NCBI GenBank assembly: GCA_900074885.1
Contig: FJUW01000095.1
Location: 27,646-91,645 of the forward strand
Direction of reading: 5' to 3'
Source of the DNA: Rhynchosporium graminicola
Lineage: Eukaryota; Ascomycota; Leotiomycetes; Helotiales; Ploettnerulaceae
Length of the DNA stretch: 64,000 nucleotides
A program made the translations under genes and the position numbers. Of this stretch, positions 23,588 through 36,116 are shown piece by piece (within the stretch, counting starts at the first letter, position 1; every line of letters begins with the position of its first letter). The notes beneath the pieces were generated by a model. It was not told the origin of the DNA. It was given only the letters and a program-made list of their open reading frames with translations, and did no database searches.

Positions 23588-24049
23588 TCATTTCCCTCCT
23601 CCCTCCTCATCCGTCTCACAAGTCGGCTTCATATACCCAGCATATGCCCTCTTCCACTCAACCTGCCTCTCCAGCGCCTCTTGCTCATCGACATCACCTT
23701 CACACTCACTCTCGCTCTGCGGCTCCAACACCAGCACATCATCCACATCCTTGACGCCACACCTCCCATAAACATCTCTGAAAGTCTTCAACACAACAAC
23801 ACCCTCTTCTCCAGCTCCCTTCTCTCCATCCTCCCTTGTGGTCTCACTGGACTGTTCACACTCTGAGTTCCGATTCCTAGCGAAAGAAGAGATGTGATCC
23901 GCAAGCAGTTCTTTAATGGTGCAGCTTGCGCATGTGGTGAGGAGCAGAAGCGCGAGGAGGATGGCGAGGATCCAGAAGATAGTGTTGGACATTTCGCCCG
24001 CTAGGAGTTTGTTCTGAGGGAGGAGATGTGCAATGGTTTCGTCGATCAT
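23588..24049 (-). CDS. Small single-pass membrane protein, unidentified
   Basis: Uninterrupted frame of 153 residues. I do not recognise a family. A hydrophobic helix (TIFWILAILLALLLLTTCASC) lies near residues 22-43, followed by a hydrophilic acidic part rich in Glu/Asp and a few cysteines. The start could be the first ATG (24049) or MSNTIFW at 23992, which would put the helix at the very N-terminus like a signal anchor. Coding status rests only on length, hydrophobic pattern and composition. Confidence 0.5.
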   Translation of the reverse strand: MIDETIAHLLPQNKLLAGEMSNTIFWILAILLALLLLTTCASCTIKELLADHISSFARNRNSECEQSSETTREDGEKGAGEEGVVVLKTFRDVYGRCGVKDVDDVLVLEPQSESECEGDVDEQEALERQVEWKRAYAGYMKPTCETDEEGGGK

Positions 24050-24967
24050 GATTTTTGGTGGTCGTTTTTGGCTTTGGAGATAGTTGATATCGGTATTGAA
24101 TGTACCTTCTTGTCTAGCTAGGATCTAAATTCGAAATCGGATCTTGCGTGTTCATAGGTCGAAATGTTTTCAAAATCAAACGTGAGAGGAAATTCAATCA
24201 TTGTGAGCCGTCAGTCATCAGGTTAACCGAATCGTTCCCGGAAAGGGCGCTAACGGGCACTTATGCCTAGCTTACCAGGAGTTTTTGGAAACGGACGCAT
24301 CTTAGATGGACTAGTGTGACGATATTATGATTATAGCATTTCATGTTCAGTTATGTTGGTTGGGGACGCTAGTTGTCACGGAGAGTACGGGCTTTAGGTA
24401 TATATGTGTTGCTAGCGGCAACATGGCGTTACAGAAGGGTTAAGCGAGGCTAAGTAAATAGATGAGCTCGAATGTATGTATCTATCTGTCTGTGCAAATC
24501 ATCGTTCGAGCAACAGCCATCGCTGATGTATGTATGGGTCTGGCTGGATCTTAGTGCTTGGAAAGAAAGCTTACTTCATCCCAGACTTCATCAATCAGTG
24601 GAATATATGTAAGTGCTACATAGGATCATTAGCCTATCTAGTAGTCATTAAAACACTAGGTCAATCACGACCAAGAAATACTGGACATCTGAGACTCGAA
24701 ATCATTGATTGCTAAGGTCACTTGGGGCTCACATAATGATCAAGTCTCACGCCATATCACGTTATATCTCAGGAAGTTGAATTTATTGTTTAGAAGGGAA
24801 TTCGTTAATCACTTTCGGAAATCGAAAATCGAAAACAGCAAGAAGCAAGAAACAAATGAAGGAAAAAACTCAAACTTGCCAACTGACTCCCAAGCACCCA
24901 TACAATCCAGGAGATCCCACTCGCTGAACATGCTTTCACATCTCGGTCGTTCGCCAAAAAAAATCAG
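24050..24967. other. Intergenic, 0.9 kb
   Basis: No gene seen. Lies between two minus-strand frames, so should hold the promoter of the small membrane protein and the 3' region of the next gene. Confidence 0.45.
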
Positions 24968-25864
24968 TCACATCCACCCCGGTCGGCCTTCTTTGGCATT
25001 CGAATCGTGCTGAGTCTCTTGGGGAGTGTCCGGACCAGAGTATTCCCGACGAAGGTCAGAGACATGATCTTTGCGCTTCATCGACGACGGAATAGAGGTC
25101 CTGGAGGCATCAAAAAGGAAATCCGCTGGTGTAGATTCAGGTGTGATTGGAGTGAGAAGTGATCTCGTGCCATCCCGGACGAACATCGTTGCACTGTCTC
25201 CGACCGCGCGCCATTGACCAGTTCCCGAGTTTCGATTCAGACGTCTTGGACGTGGAGAACTTTGCGATTTAGGAAGAAGCGGTTCGTGCTCGTCTGTAGG
25301 GGTATTAACATGTGCCATGAGCATGGAGTAGAGGTCGTCGTCGTCGCCGCCGTTCTCGTTTTCTCGTGGTTCGGTCAGAGGTCGAGCTGCAGAGAGCGCA
25401 ACTTGGAGCCCAGCTGTTCCGTACGACGATTGGGGCTTTCGCACGAAGTCGTCTGGCGGAGGTTCGCTTCTCTCACGGAGAGAAGCTGACGGGCTGAACA
25501 CCTCTGTGAATCGCGCACCTCTCGGACCAGAGATTGCCCCTCGTCTTCCTGGTAACGTTAGCAGATCGCCGCGAGTTGAGTCTCGTGGGATTTGAAGCAC
25601 CTCTGCGATTTCTTGGGGTATGAGCGTACCCCATCTTGAACAGCGCCGTGGATTGGCGAGGTAACCATCCACATTATCGATACGGACAGCATGGTAGGCA
25701 AGGATGGAGTCGCGTTTTCGTTGAATGAGGTTGTATGGTGAATCTTTGAAGCGTTTGATTAGTTTTTGTACGAGTTCTCTGAAACGTTTCTTTCCTCTTG
25801 ATTTGGACATCTTGGTTGATGTCGAGATGAGTGGTGTATAACGGGCGACAGTAGATTCAGACAT
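24968..25864 (-). CDS. Hypothetical protein, 298 residues
   Basis: Uninterrupted ATG-to-stop frame, family not recognised. The N-terminal third is basic (KSRGKKRFRELVQKLIKRF) with a possibly folded segment around residues 40-95 (DSILAYHAVRIDNVDGYL, RWGTLIPQEIAEVLQIP). The rest is Ser/Pro/Arg-rich and probably disordered. The ordered segment and frame length argue for a real gene; introns cannot be excluded. Confidence 0.6.
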   Translation of the reverse strand: MSESTVARYTPLISTSTKMSKSRGKKRFRELVQKLIKRFKDSPYNLIQRKRDSILAYHAVRIDNVDGYLANPRRCSRWGTLIPQEIAEVLQIPRDSTRGDLLTLPGRRGAISGPRGARFTEVFSPSASLRERSEPPPDDFVRKPQSSYGTAGLQVALSAARPLTEPRENENGGDDDDLYSMLMAHVNTPTDEHEPLLPKSQSSPRPRRLNRNSGTGQWRAVGDSATMFVRDGTRSLLTPITPESTPADFLFDASRTSIPSSMKRKDHVSDLRREYSGPDTPQETQHDSNAKEGRPGWM

Positions 25865-26899
25865 TCTTGTGAAAGGCAGGTCGGAGAATCAGAACTGGCG
25901 AGACTAACGAGGGAAAGAATTTTTCTTGGGAGCGATGTTATGGCTCTTTACATCCACCATTCGAGTATCTTGTCTTAGATGAGTCTTTCTGTTTCTCAGT
26001 CGGGTGATGTTGTTCTCTGCCCGTTCAAGGCCAATATCTGTTTGAGGATTGTATCATACTGAGCGTGATTTTGCAACCTGTTCTTCTCTTCGATGCGACT
26101 TAAAGCTCATCTACCGAATACTTGTCAACTGAGATACATTTCTTAATAGGTTCAGATGGCGTGTTTCCACAATCATTTCATTTCACTTCTAGAAGTGCTG
26201 GAGTTTCGTTGGAGTTTTAATCCCTGGGAGAATAGTATGTTCTACATGATTCTATATTAAATGACCAGAGAATAGGGGGCGTTGTTCATTTTTCATTGAA
26301 CAAAGAAAATCCACCTATCACTCTTTGATTGTCTCATAGTTGAATGATACCTTACAAGAGAAGCAGGCGACAAAGACTGCCCTGCTTATCAGACTGCCCT
26401 GCTTATCAGATCCTTTGTGGCATCTAGCAATTAATTGTGAAGTGTGGCCGAATCATACCAGTATGATAGCGTGGCTCGCAGATGCTGATCAGGTTTCAGA
26501 TTTCAGGCGAATAAGAAAGTGGGAGCAGCAATATCTGGATCCGTGTTCAGAACCAGATTTTGGAATACCAAGAAAACTAGCACTCATTTATGGGAATGTT
26601 GTGCCTGCCTACTTGCCATAGCCTCCAATTTTTGTGTTACTTGTATCAACAGACTCGCCTTCCGTCTTTATGTTGCTCACTTCCACTTCCACGTCTACAA
26701 GACATAAGAGAAGAAATATGTATGGTAGTATGCTGCTTGTTGAAATTCGGACTGTAATTTGCTGTATTATGCTATAGCTATTGCCATCTTCAGCAAGTCC
26801 CGCGTCCCAAGTCCAGCACACGCTCCTCGATTCTCACCGCGCGCTACGTAGCACGATTCGCTCGAGAGTCACCACTCCCAATTCCTTGCTAGATGAGGA
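25865..26899. other. Intergenic, 1.0 kb with tandem duplication
   Basis: No supported gene; a 93-codon frame at 26340-26621 has no ATG start. A 17-bp perfect tandem duplication is at 26374-26407. Confidence 0.45.
26374..26407. repeat. 17-bp tandem duplication
   Basis: Two perfect head-to-tail copies of agactgccctgcttatc. Confidence 0.9.
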
Positions 26900-27898
26900 T
26901 CATCCAGATCCATTCCCCTCACTCTCGCTATCGTTGATTTCATCTTCACCAATCTCAACCCCACCGTCGTCCTCGTCATCCTCATCCTCGTATTCAAAAT
27001 CATCGTCCTCATCGTTCTCTCGACTCATGTCCTTGGCAGATCCAAGACTAGTGACAACAGAAGCTTTCCGCGGACTATGACCACTTCCGTAGAGAACAGT
27101 CGATCGATCTGTGCCTTGGTATCCCGAAGGCGGACTTTCGCGAAGGAGTTGATCTTCGACTTCTCTTTGCTATTTGTGTTTGAGACGTTAGCTTAATACT
27201 TTACAAACGCCTATGTCTCAACCTCAAAGCAAAGTCACAGCTTTCTCCAGGGAAATGAAAAGAGTACAAACGGGCAACGAAAAACACGTACCCTAACAAG
27301 CCCCAACAAACCTTCCAACCTATCAACCTCGCCCTTCCACCACTCAATCTCCTCCGCAATGCTCTTCACGCGATTCATCTTCCTAATTCTAGCCTCTTTC
27401 TCTAGTTGTAGACCCCATCCGATGATGAACCACATATTTAGCGCAATGAAGACGGATCGTGAAACCAGGGATGTGACGTTTGTATATCCAAGAACATTAA
27501 TGAAGTGTTGTGCAAGTATGGTAAGTGTGTATGCCAGGGGCAGGGCGAGGAGGAAATTATAGAGGACTAGAGGAGTGTGTCAGCTTTAAAGATAATCTTG
27601 AGATTGGTGACGATAGCTTTCAGATTTGCGAGTGGAAATAAGGATGACGAGATAAGAAGAAGGCACCACCGCCCTACCGCAGGATCAACGGCTCAGAGCC
27701 TTTACAGTATTATCACAGAAAAAAATCCATCTCCCAATCCATAGGGAGGAAAGTGAACATACCCAAGACAAATCCCGGATTCTCCAAAATCAAGCCCCCC
27801 TTCTTCCCGATCTTGCTCCTGCTTCTGCGCGCATGTGCGATACCATACTCATCGTCGCCGTAGTGGTCGAGACCTAAGTCGACGCTTCGGGAAGACAT
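26900..27898 (-). CDS. Unidentified two-helix membrane protein with acidic tail
   Basis: Three exons on the minus strand, 27898-27763, 27566-27292 and 27169-26900, joined in frame at GTATGT..CTCTAG and GTACGT..AATAG sites, giving 226 residues. Exon 1 starts MSSRSVDLGLDHYGDDEYG. Exons 1-2 encode two hydrophobic segments (about NFLLALPLAYTLTILAQHF and VFIALNMWFIIGWGLQL), then a charged helix (EKEARIRKMNRVKSIAEEIE, KGEVDRLEGLLGLV) likely to form a coiled coil. Exon 3 is hydrophilic and ends in a strongly acidic Asp/Glu tract. The agreement of frames at all junctions supports a real gene. I cannot name a family; an organelle or ER membrane protein is a guess. Confidence 0.7.
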
Positions 27899-28449
27899 CG
27901 TTGCTCTGTTTTCCTTCGATCTGTGGTTATGTTCTGTTGGTTGTATCTTTGAATGAGACCGAAGATAGGCTTGCAATATCAGTCCGGTGTTCAATAGGTT
28001 GCGGTGTGGTGCTGAAAACCAAATCGAATGAACTCGAAGTTGAGACTACCTCGATTGCGCAAAGATGAAATAGTGGATGCGAAGAACAAGAAGGAAAGCA
28101 AGGCAGCGGAAAGAATGACGGCCTGATGAGGATGTTCTGGTGGAATACGCGAAGCGAGAAGCCGCGGTTTGGATTCACCTACCTCATCAGTCTCATATCA
28201 GTGTTGAATAATCGGCGCCGTAAGGGGATGAGACGATAACAAAGCATATAGTCAGTAGTTTTCGGTAACGCAAAGGATAACACATTAGCAGCAGAACAGC
28301 AGGCATCTGAGCCCAATCATAATTCCATAAAGAATATAAATAACATGGTAATAATACCAAGTGTATTAACCCTCTCTTTCCTCCCTTCCTTGTTCAACGA
28401 TACCACAAATACCCCACTAATCAAGGCCAGCGAGCCATGGCTTGATCCT
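27899..28449. other. Intergenic, membrane-protein promoter / RhoGAP 3' end
   Basis: About 550 bases without a gene between two minus-strand genes. Confidence 0.45.
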
Positions 28450-31400
28450 CTACTCAGATTCGCCACGACCATTTCCATTCGTCGTATGCTCCTGCCATAT
28501 ACTGTACTCAACCCTTGAAACAACATCTCTATAATCTCGAACCACAGTCTCTGTGCTCTCCTCAGAGCTAAACCTTCTTGGACTATCAGCACCATCAATT
28601 CCAAGCTGTCCATGCAAAGCTTTCCTGATTCTCTCAGCCATGGTACCCTCTTCTTGTCTTGAATCTGTGCTTGACCTATGCTGATGATCGGCACCTCTTG
28701 ATGAAGTACTGTTAGTATGCTTGAATGAATTCTTTCTGGAAGGCAGTTTAGCCGTGATCTCGAGTTGTTTCTCAGCAGCCTCGGCTCTCTTCTTCCAGAT
28801 CTCGAGATCCCGTTTAGTCTGTCTGAGCTCCTCGCTAAGAGTGCCAACATCGAGATTGTCTCGAGCATTGAGGAATTGTTTAAGATGCTGTACTTCCTCA
28901 GTCTTTTCGAAAAGTTGACGTTGAAGATTCAGTACCTGCTTGTATAGAATAGAGTTATTACGACCTGGAAGATGGCTTGCATTCTCTATAGCAGGCCCTG
29001 ATTCCGTTTCCGCGGGATCTGAGCTATTTGCAGGGCTGGCTGCAGGCGGGCGCGATAGATACAGATGATGAGCTACAGGCATTGGATCAGGCCGCGGCAG
29101 TACTCGTCCAATGTTCGCAGCACCTGGAGGACCATCAAACGCTGGAGAGTCTTCGGGAGCTTGGAGAACACGAGGTCCTCCAGGAGGAGAACAATGGACA
29201 CGAATCGGTTCTAGATACACCTTCGTAGCTCCGGAGGTAAGACCTTTGGCTGGCTCGTGTATTGAAAGCATAGTTTCAGAGGAAGAAGTAGAGGACTCTT
29301 TGATGTGAGTCTCTGCTTGTGTGAAGGAATCTAGACTGAAGCGTAGCGGCGGAATAGCTATCAATTCTCCCTTCTCCTTCGACATAGAGCTCTTTGGCAC
29401 TTCTTTCTTATCTACTTCTCGAGTATCATGAGCAGCATCGGTGGGCCTGGAAGTTATCCGTGATGGCGATCCATCAGCAGTCTTCTGGACAGACCGAAGA
29501 GAAACGGCATGAATGTTTGAATTTTTGGTTGGTGATGAAAGAAAGCGCGAGCTCTTAGAATCGGAATCTTGCGAGCCTGGTCGCAGCGGGGACGAATCAT
29601 ACAAAGAGTCTCTCAATACTCGCTTTGGACTTTGCCGTCTGACAGGACTGGACTTTGGGTCCAGAAGGGAACGGACTTCGCCACCGGTAGTTCGAGCTGA
29701 TTGAGGCGTTTTCTCTGATTTCTGTGACTTTGTCGGGGAGGATGGGTTGGTTGTATATGGGGATACTACTTTGGATCCAAGATTGCTGTGTGAATCAGGG
29801 AGTGTCCGTGTGAGTGTTTTTGCAGGTGATCGGTCTGGGAACATCCTGGGGGGAGATACCGATGTCGATTGTTGTTTTGCCTGATTAAAATGTGCTACAA
29901 GAGCTGAGATTTTATTGGGGCTTCCAGCTGCCTTGCATCCTGTATTATAGACAGTACCCGTTTCATTTGTAGGGACGCTAGGTGCGATTGAGCCGCGGGT
30001 AGCTTGGGCTACCTTTTGGGCAGGAACTTGCATTGGTAGGACAGAAATGGTAACCTCAGAAGGCGGTTCTGTTGGCTTGAGCCGCCTGGATATCGATGCT
30101 GATATTTTAGAATCAGATGACATCGCTTTTTGCCCTTGGATAATCTGTACCTCAGGCGGCCGCTCAGCAATTCTCTCCGTCACTTTACCCGATTCCATAG
30201 ATTTGAGGTGTTTTGGACTTCTGGAATTAGCGCAGAAAGCACCAGCCTTGTTACCGATCTTGTTGATCTGCTGATCTTGATACAAATGGTTGATTCTGCT
30301 TGAGTTCTCTTTTTGTGAGACAGGTTGAGCAAGCTGGTTTGAGTTGTCATGGCTCGTGTCATTTCTGCTGGCGTTCGGCCTGAGTATGTTGTTCAGAGCA
30401 CCATTTCCGACATCAGAATCCTGTTGTTGTATTGGCTCATCCAGCGCTTGTGCCAGTATAGCTAAAGAAGCATCATCTTCCTCTCTGGATATTCTCAACA
30501 AAGGATCTCTCGATATTTTTGACAAGTCAAACACCTTTTTCTCGCGCTTCGGATCCTCATACAGTGACTTCGAGACTCGACGAGGAGAGTAGCTACGGGC
30601 CCGTGGCTGGAGACCCGGGTCACTTCCTCCAACTCGGCGAGGACTTCTCGCATTGTTCTCTTCAGACCCACGAGACGAAGCTCTGGATAATTTGATTCCG
30701 GGTTTCAGAGGCAAGAGAACTGAAAGAATTTGCTTCGGTTTCTCACTGAGGTGCTCAAATGGTAAAGAAGAAGACTTTGATGGTCCCTTGGGCTCTCCTG
30801 CGTCGGATTGGGCATCTATTCTTGCCTTCATTTCATTCCACCTAGTATCCAGAGCGGCCTTCTCATCGTCGTGAACTTTCTTCTCGGAAGACGAGATCGT
30901 TTGCTTTCCTTGATTGTAAGACTTCCATTTTGACTTCCAAACCGCAACATCGCTTATGAAGATTGTCAGCTCTGGTCGAACTGTCTTAGAATTGTCGGTC
31001 ATGATGTCAAAGAGTGGCTTTGGAACACTGCGATTGAGTGGAAGCTCTTCCTCGTGGAGTTCAGCATCAAAAGTATGTGATTGCAGGGCTGGTTTCCTTT
31101 CATTCTCGTCAACTCTGATTTTCTGTTCTGCGATATGAGACGCGCCTTGAGCCCGATATTGATTGGTTTGTTGTCCTTGAGAAGGCAGGTTTTGTGGTTG
31201 CTTGATGTCCACTTTGACCACAATCTCATCTTCCACCGCCTCAAGATTAGTGTCTCTATTACGAAGAGCTGCATGAGCTGCATCCATAATAGCAATTCCA
31301 CCTTCGGTCTGCCCATTCGTTTGCTCCCACTTGTTGGCAAAAGTTTCCCAATCAGACTCAAGATCTAAGCGACTGATATGCAGAATCTTTCGCTGTCGAT

Positions 31401-34257
31401 CAATAGCTTCAAGCGCATGTTCGAGAGATTCCGGTCCAGATTTGAGGGCAACGCCATCTCCACAACCTCGACCAGGCCTGAAACTTGATGGCATATTTTC
31501 GTCTTCTGTGTTTTCTGCTTTCATGGCCTGGGATCGGGGCTCTACCACATGCGGAATCTTTTTCTCGAATACTGCCCTGTCTGCTAGAATAGACGAATAC
31601 CGAGCTTCAAGAAGTGCTTGTTCAGTATCCAGTATTGCCTTGAAATTCTGCATATCCTTCTTACTCTTCGCAGTCAGGAGGACCTTTCTCCGCAGATCCA
31701 GAGCAGACCATTCAGCCGCGAATTGACCAAGCTCGGCATTGAAGTCTCGAGGCTCTAGCCTCTCCATCATTGGGTGATCTCCACTGTGCTCAAACCTCCT
31801 CAGATCCTTGGATTTCCCTCTCTCCACAGAAGCCGAAGATTTCTTCTGTAGCTTCGAAGGGCTCCCATGGGTTCGAATATTTTTGCTCTTCCCAGTAGAG
31901 CTAGAGGATTCTTTAGAATGCCTGACCTTCTTCCGCAAACTCTTTGATGGGCTAGCTTTTGAAAATGTAGGCGTAGACATGAAGTGTAGCGGCTGCTTGC
32001 TATCATGCTCAAATGGATTCAGTATTTTCGAGATTTCGGTCTCAGCCAATGCTGGTCGAGGGTTGTGGTTCTCTATGTCCAGCGATTCTGGGCTTGTTGG
32101 CTCTTCGCGGTGATCTGGTAATGGCATCATTCCATGTGGGAAAGTCACATCTTCCGATGAGCTCGAAGGGCTGTGAAATCCAGCCTTCAAAGGGTTTGCT
32201 GCTCGCGAAAGAGATGCTGAAGTGCAGAGCGGATCTTCACAGGGCGGTGAAATCGCCGCTGAACTTTCTTCTAGCTCCTCTGTAAATCTCTCCTCGGCAG
32301 TTGGAGAAAGAATGCTTAAAGAACGACCTCCGGACAGTCGTTGGCTGGACAGAGGTTTGCTTTTTGATCTTTGCTTCTTGACTACCAGCATACCGCCATG
32401 CCGAGAGGCAGAATCCTCTGCTTCAATATGAGTGTGGTCATGCGTACCTGCTCCATGTCAATATCGATTCGTCATCAGGAGTGTGAGTGTGGGAATACGT
32501 ACGCTGGGCTGGTGTAGGAGAAATACTCCGATCCAGTCGCCGCAGCGGAGATCTGAATTGATCCCAGTCGGGAGGCTTTCGGAGAGCAAACGACTCTGAT
32601 GCTGAGGGCCTAAGTATTGGCTGCCGTGGTACTCGGACCGCTACGCTCTTGGTGCTAGCAACAGTCTTCAAGGCGCTCAAATTCCTCATGTGTCGGACGA
32701 CATCACGCCAATGGGTAATCAGCATCTCAGTGATGCTGTTGGCGACCTTGATCTTATCAATATGGGTATTGAAAGCAGTGCCTTCGTCCCCAGTTTTGCT
32801 CTTCTTATGCCTATCTCTGCGAGATTTAGGCGGGCTGATCGGTAGCAGGACAAGTCCTCCTTGAGGATTAGCAATACGCATAGTATAATCGTCCAATAAG
32901 TCTCCCAAAAGCAAGGGTCCAAATACAACACCCAATGGTCCGTAACCCATAAGGTCAGATGTGGGTAGTGGCCGTCCACGCTCATCCTCTCTCGGTGCGA
33001 TCTCTGCTGCGCGCCCAATCATACTTAAAAGTCCAAAAACCGCACATATTAATTCACGCCGGAATTGCGATCTGGGTGTTGCAATAGCCAAGGAAATAAG
33101 TCTTGCCCGAACTTTACTTTGCTTCGTCCTAGTCACCTCCGGGTCACCACGCAGCTGAGTCTGAATCGATACTAAGACGTTGAATAGGTGCAAGGAGCCT
33201 AGAATGCCGCCCGGCAGACCAGAAATGAATTTCTTGAATGCTGATGCAACATCATGTACGTCGCATCTGATATGATCTGGTAGTGTGGGACATCGCACGG
33301 TTCCAGAAATGACCTGGCCCTCCTCGTCCATATTTCCGTAGTGATTATACAGAGCTGCGACAGCAGCTTGGGACCCTGGCACGCGAAAGATCCCTCTGGT
33401 AGAAGGTGCTGCAAGAATTTTAGTAAACAGGATGAACTTTCGAGGGTAACTTACCGTGTTGAACGAGGTGCTGGGCCGTTGCACGAAAGCATGTTGGCAC
33501 TGCCAAACTTCCTGCTGCGTACTCAGTCGGTAAGTATAAGAGGCTCGACCCACAGAGTCGAACGAGGTCTTGTAGATCCTTATCCTTCAATTTGTCTCTC
33601 TTTCCTTTCAACCGAATGGAGAGGTCACTAATGCTACGCCTATGCTTCAGGTGTCGTTCAGATTTCAATTTGACGCTCTGAGACGAAGAAGTCTTCCTCA
33701 AGATATTTCGAGAGAACCAGTTTCCGGATTTTGCAGAGATATTGATCAGGTCATCCTATCATACTACATTAGTGACAGTATATGTTGAATTGGCTGAACT
33801 CACATTGAATGTGCCCAATTCGTCAGTGTCTACCTGTCGTACACCATGCTGCAACCACAATCAGCAACAAAACGTAAAACGGTGCACCTGCCGGAGCTCC
33901 GACCTTTCTTGCCAAACGATTATACTCTTGAACAAAAAAAGTCCGATCATCGATATCGTCGTGGTCCGATAGAACGTCTCCGCTTGATGAAGTCCAAGTA
34001 TTGCTAGTGTGCACAGCTCTTCGCAACCTGCCTTCTTGGTTCCCACCGGGTTGCGGGTCTATCTGCTGCGGCGGCGGTTCAGAACCATCATGACCAATAA
34101 AGGAAACCCCGGTGAAGGAAGCTCGGTGTCGTGGGTCCTTAGGCTCGGACAACAAGCCCACTGCAATGTTCATGTCGTCAAATATAGTAGGTTGTTGAGC
34201 CATTGATAATGTTGCTGATGATGAGCGAGAAATAGAACCAGCGTTATTCGAATGCAT
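28450..34257 (-). CDS. Large Rho GTPase-activating protein
   Basis: Five exons: 34257-33904, 33848-33804, 33755-33455, 33408-32503 and 32417-28450; all phases agree, giving about 1,857 residues. The RhoGAP domain spans about residues 204-430: an N-terminal LVRLCGSSLLYLPTEYA, the arginine-finger loop TRGIFRVPGS (Arg near 242), then DVASAFKKFISGLPGGIL and MGYGPLGVVFGPLLL. The long C-terminal region (over 1,300 residues) is Ser/Pro/Lys-rich and mostly disordered, ending with a coiled coil (QRQLFEKTEEVQHLKQFL, RDLEIWKKRAEAAEKQLEI). It should stimulate GTP hydrolysis by a Rho/Cdc42/Rac protein and so act in polarity and the cytoskeleton. The donor after exon 1 (GTCGGA) is weak and exon 2 is only 45 nt. 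Start may be 34257 (better ATG context) or 34203. Confidence 0.85.
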
Positions 34258-34728
34258 TATTCCGTAGCTAGAAGCTGCGCTGATAAATTGTAAGATGGAA
34301 CCATAAGCGGCAGTGTTGGTCTCTAGTAAGATAACGTGCCTGCCATTCTTGGACCAACACACTTCTGTCACCTGGCTCCTTCTTCATCCACGAGCCAAAA
34401 ACGAAGACTAAGGTTGATGTAAATCTTTAATCCTTTAGCTTTGTTTCGTCTCCCTTACATTGGCTTATGTCCTGTTCAAAAAAAAAAAGATGGAAATACC
34501 CCGCATCGAAGGAACAAAATGGTATTATGGACGAGAGAACCAAGGAAATCTAGTGCACTTCCGCATCATGATGTGCCAAATCTCGTTCCGTACGCCATTT
34601 CGCTATGCAACGCCATCCATGCCTTTGTAACCCCAGCCAACCCCCCCCCNNNNNNNNNNNNNNNNNNNNNNNNNNNNNNNNNNNNNNNNNNNNNNNNNNN
34701 NNNNNNNNNNNNNCCCCCCCTTCTGTAA
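34258..34728. other. Intergenic with assembly gap
   Basis: About 470 bases between SNF4 3' end and RhoGAP start. Contains an A run near 34480 and the N gap at 34650-34713. Confidence 0.6.
34650..34713. other. Assembly gap of 64 N
   Basis: Run of N bounded on the left by nine C (34641-34649) and on the right by seven C (34714-34720). The true length of the missing sequence is unknown. Confidence 0.98.
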
Positions 34729-36116
34729 TTACTCGGTATCCCCATAGAGAAGGACGTACTTGAAGATATCTGAAAGAGAAATAACGCCTTTCAGGCGATT
34801 CTCGTCGTCAAGTACAACCAGACGATGAACCCTGGACTTTCGAATTGTGTCGAAAATCGAATCCAGCCTGTCATCCTCGCTACAGGTATAAATTCCAGCG
34901 AAATCATCAGCTCTCTTCAACAAAGCTTCTCCAATACTCGTGGTGAGCTCATCGTATGCGCCGCCCTTGACAATGGTGATCACATCCACTGCCTCAAAAA
35001 CGTTGAGAACACGCCGGTCCTCATCCACGATAGGAACACTGGAGATACTGTATTTTACCATCATGTGGATGACGTCGATAACGGATGTGTCCATGGTTGC
35101 CGTCTGCAGATCACCGTATGTGCCGAGACCAATTTCCGAAACACTCTTTTTTAGATATTCTGTCTCCACCACATTGACAGCTATGAACTTCAAAAGCCTG
35201 TATTGTGTGATCACACTGACTACCATCTCTCGGCCAGTTTCATCGTCGATATCAACAAGTGGAATTCTCCGAGCTCGAGTGTTCAACATTTCTCGGCATG
35301 CTTCGTAGAGGGGCTTCGCAGGATGAACGGATAACGTCTCAAGGGGTAATACACCAATGGCCCTTTCAATATCTGTAGTTTATCAGCCTTTGATCCAAGT
35401 GATGCGAGAAACATTTCCGCTCTACCTCTCAAGCTGCTCAGCCGGAACTGGTCAATTTGGCTGAGAGCGTCAGGGTTCTGCCAGTAGTATTGGACAACAT
35501 TGATGTAGTCTGAGGTTGTAAGGAGGCCCGCGAAGGTGGAGGTGTGCGAATCCCATAAAGGTGCGGAAACGATTCCTAGGAAGAATATCAGTAGGAGTCC
35601 AGGCTAGGGATTGTAGAGGGACGACGGACCATTTTGAAGGAGGATTGTCAGACTCTTCTTGACAAGCAAGTCTGTATTGAGGATAATGAGGCGGAACGAG
35701 AGAGGTAGAACATCATAGCTCGTCCTGATCTTGAGGAAGTCCCGGATTGCATTCTGTCATCAATAATTTGTCAGCCTTGCATCCTCGCAACTATTCTGTT
35801 CTATTCATCCGCTGAAGAAAGTCTCAGAGCATAACGACCCCGCGCCTTTTCTCATAGCACCCGAGCGGGCGCTGACCAGTGGGTTCACGAGGTAAAGGAG
35901 GATAGATATGATAGGGGAAACAGGGGCACCTACCAATCCCTTGAACTGATCCTGATCAACAGCGGTCACCGGCTTATCCTGCATCGCGCGTTTCTGGCCT
36001 CGGGGAAGGAGGAAGGTTGAAGGTTGGGCAATGAATGTTGGCTCGTGACCATGGCTAGCGACGTTTGTTGGCGCAGCCGCTGCCCGTGTCTCTCCAGCTG
36101 TACTTGTATCAGACAT
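34729..36116 (-). CDS. SNF4: AMPK/SNF1 complex gamma subunit
   Basis: Four exons: 36116-35934, 35753-35630, 35575-35426 and 35372-34729, in-frame at all junctions, 366 residues. After a short variable N-terminus, exon 2 gives [20 protein letters not shown] and exon 3 gives [20 protein letters not shown] and [10 protein letters not shown], nearly the family consensus. Exon 4 carries the remaining CBS repeats: [60 protein letters not shown], ending [14 protein letters not shown]. Four CBS motifs form two Bateman modules that bind adenine nucleotides and regulate the Snf1 kinase in response to energy and glucose limitation. The donor of intron 2 (GTCCGT) is weak but the junction [11 protein letters not shown] fits the family exactly. 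The first intron, about 180 nt, is long for this window. Confidence 0.96.
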
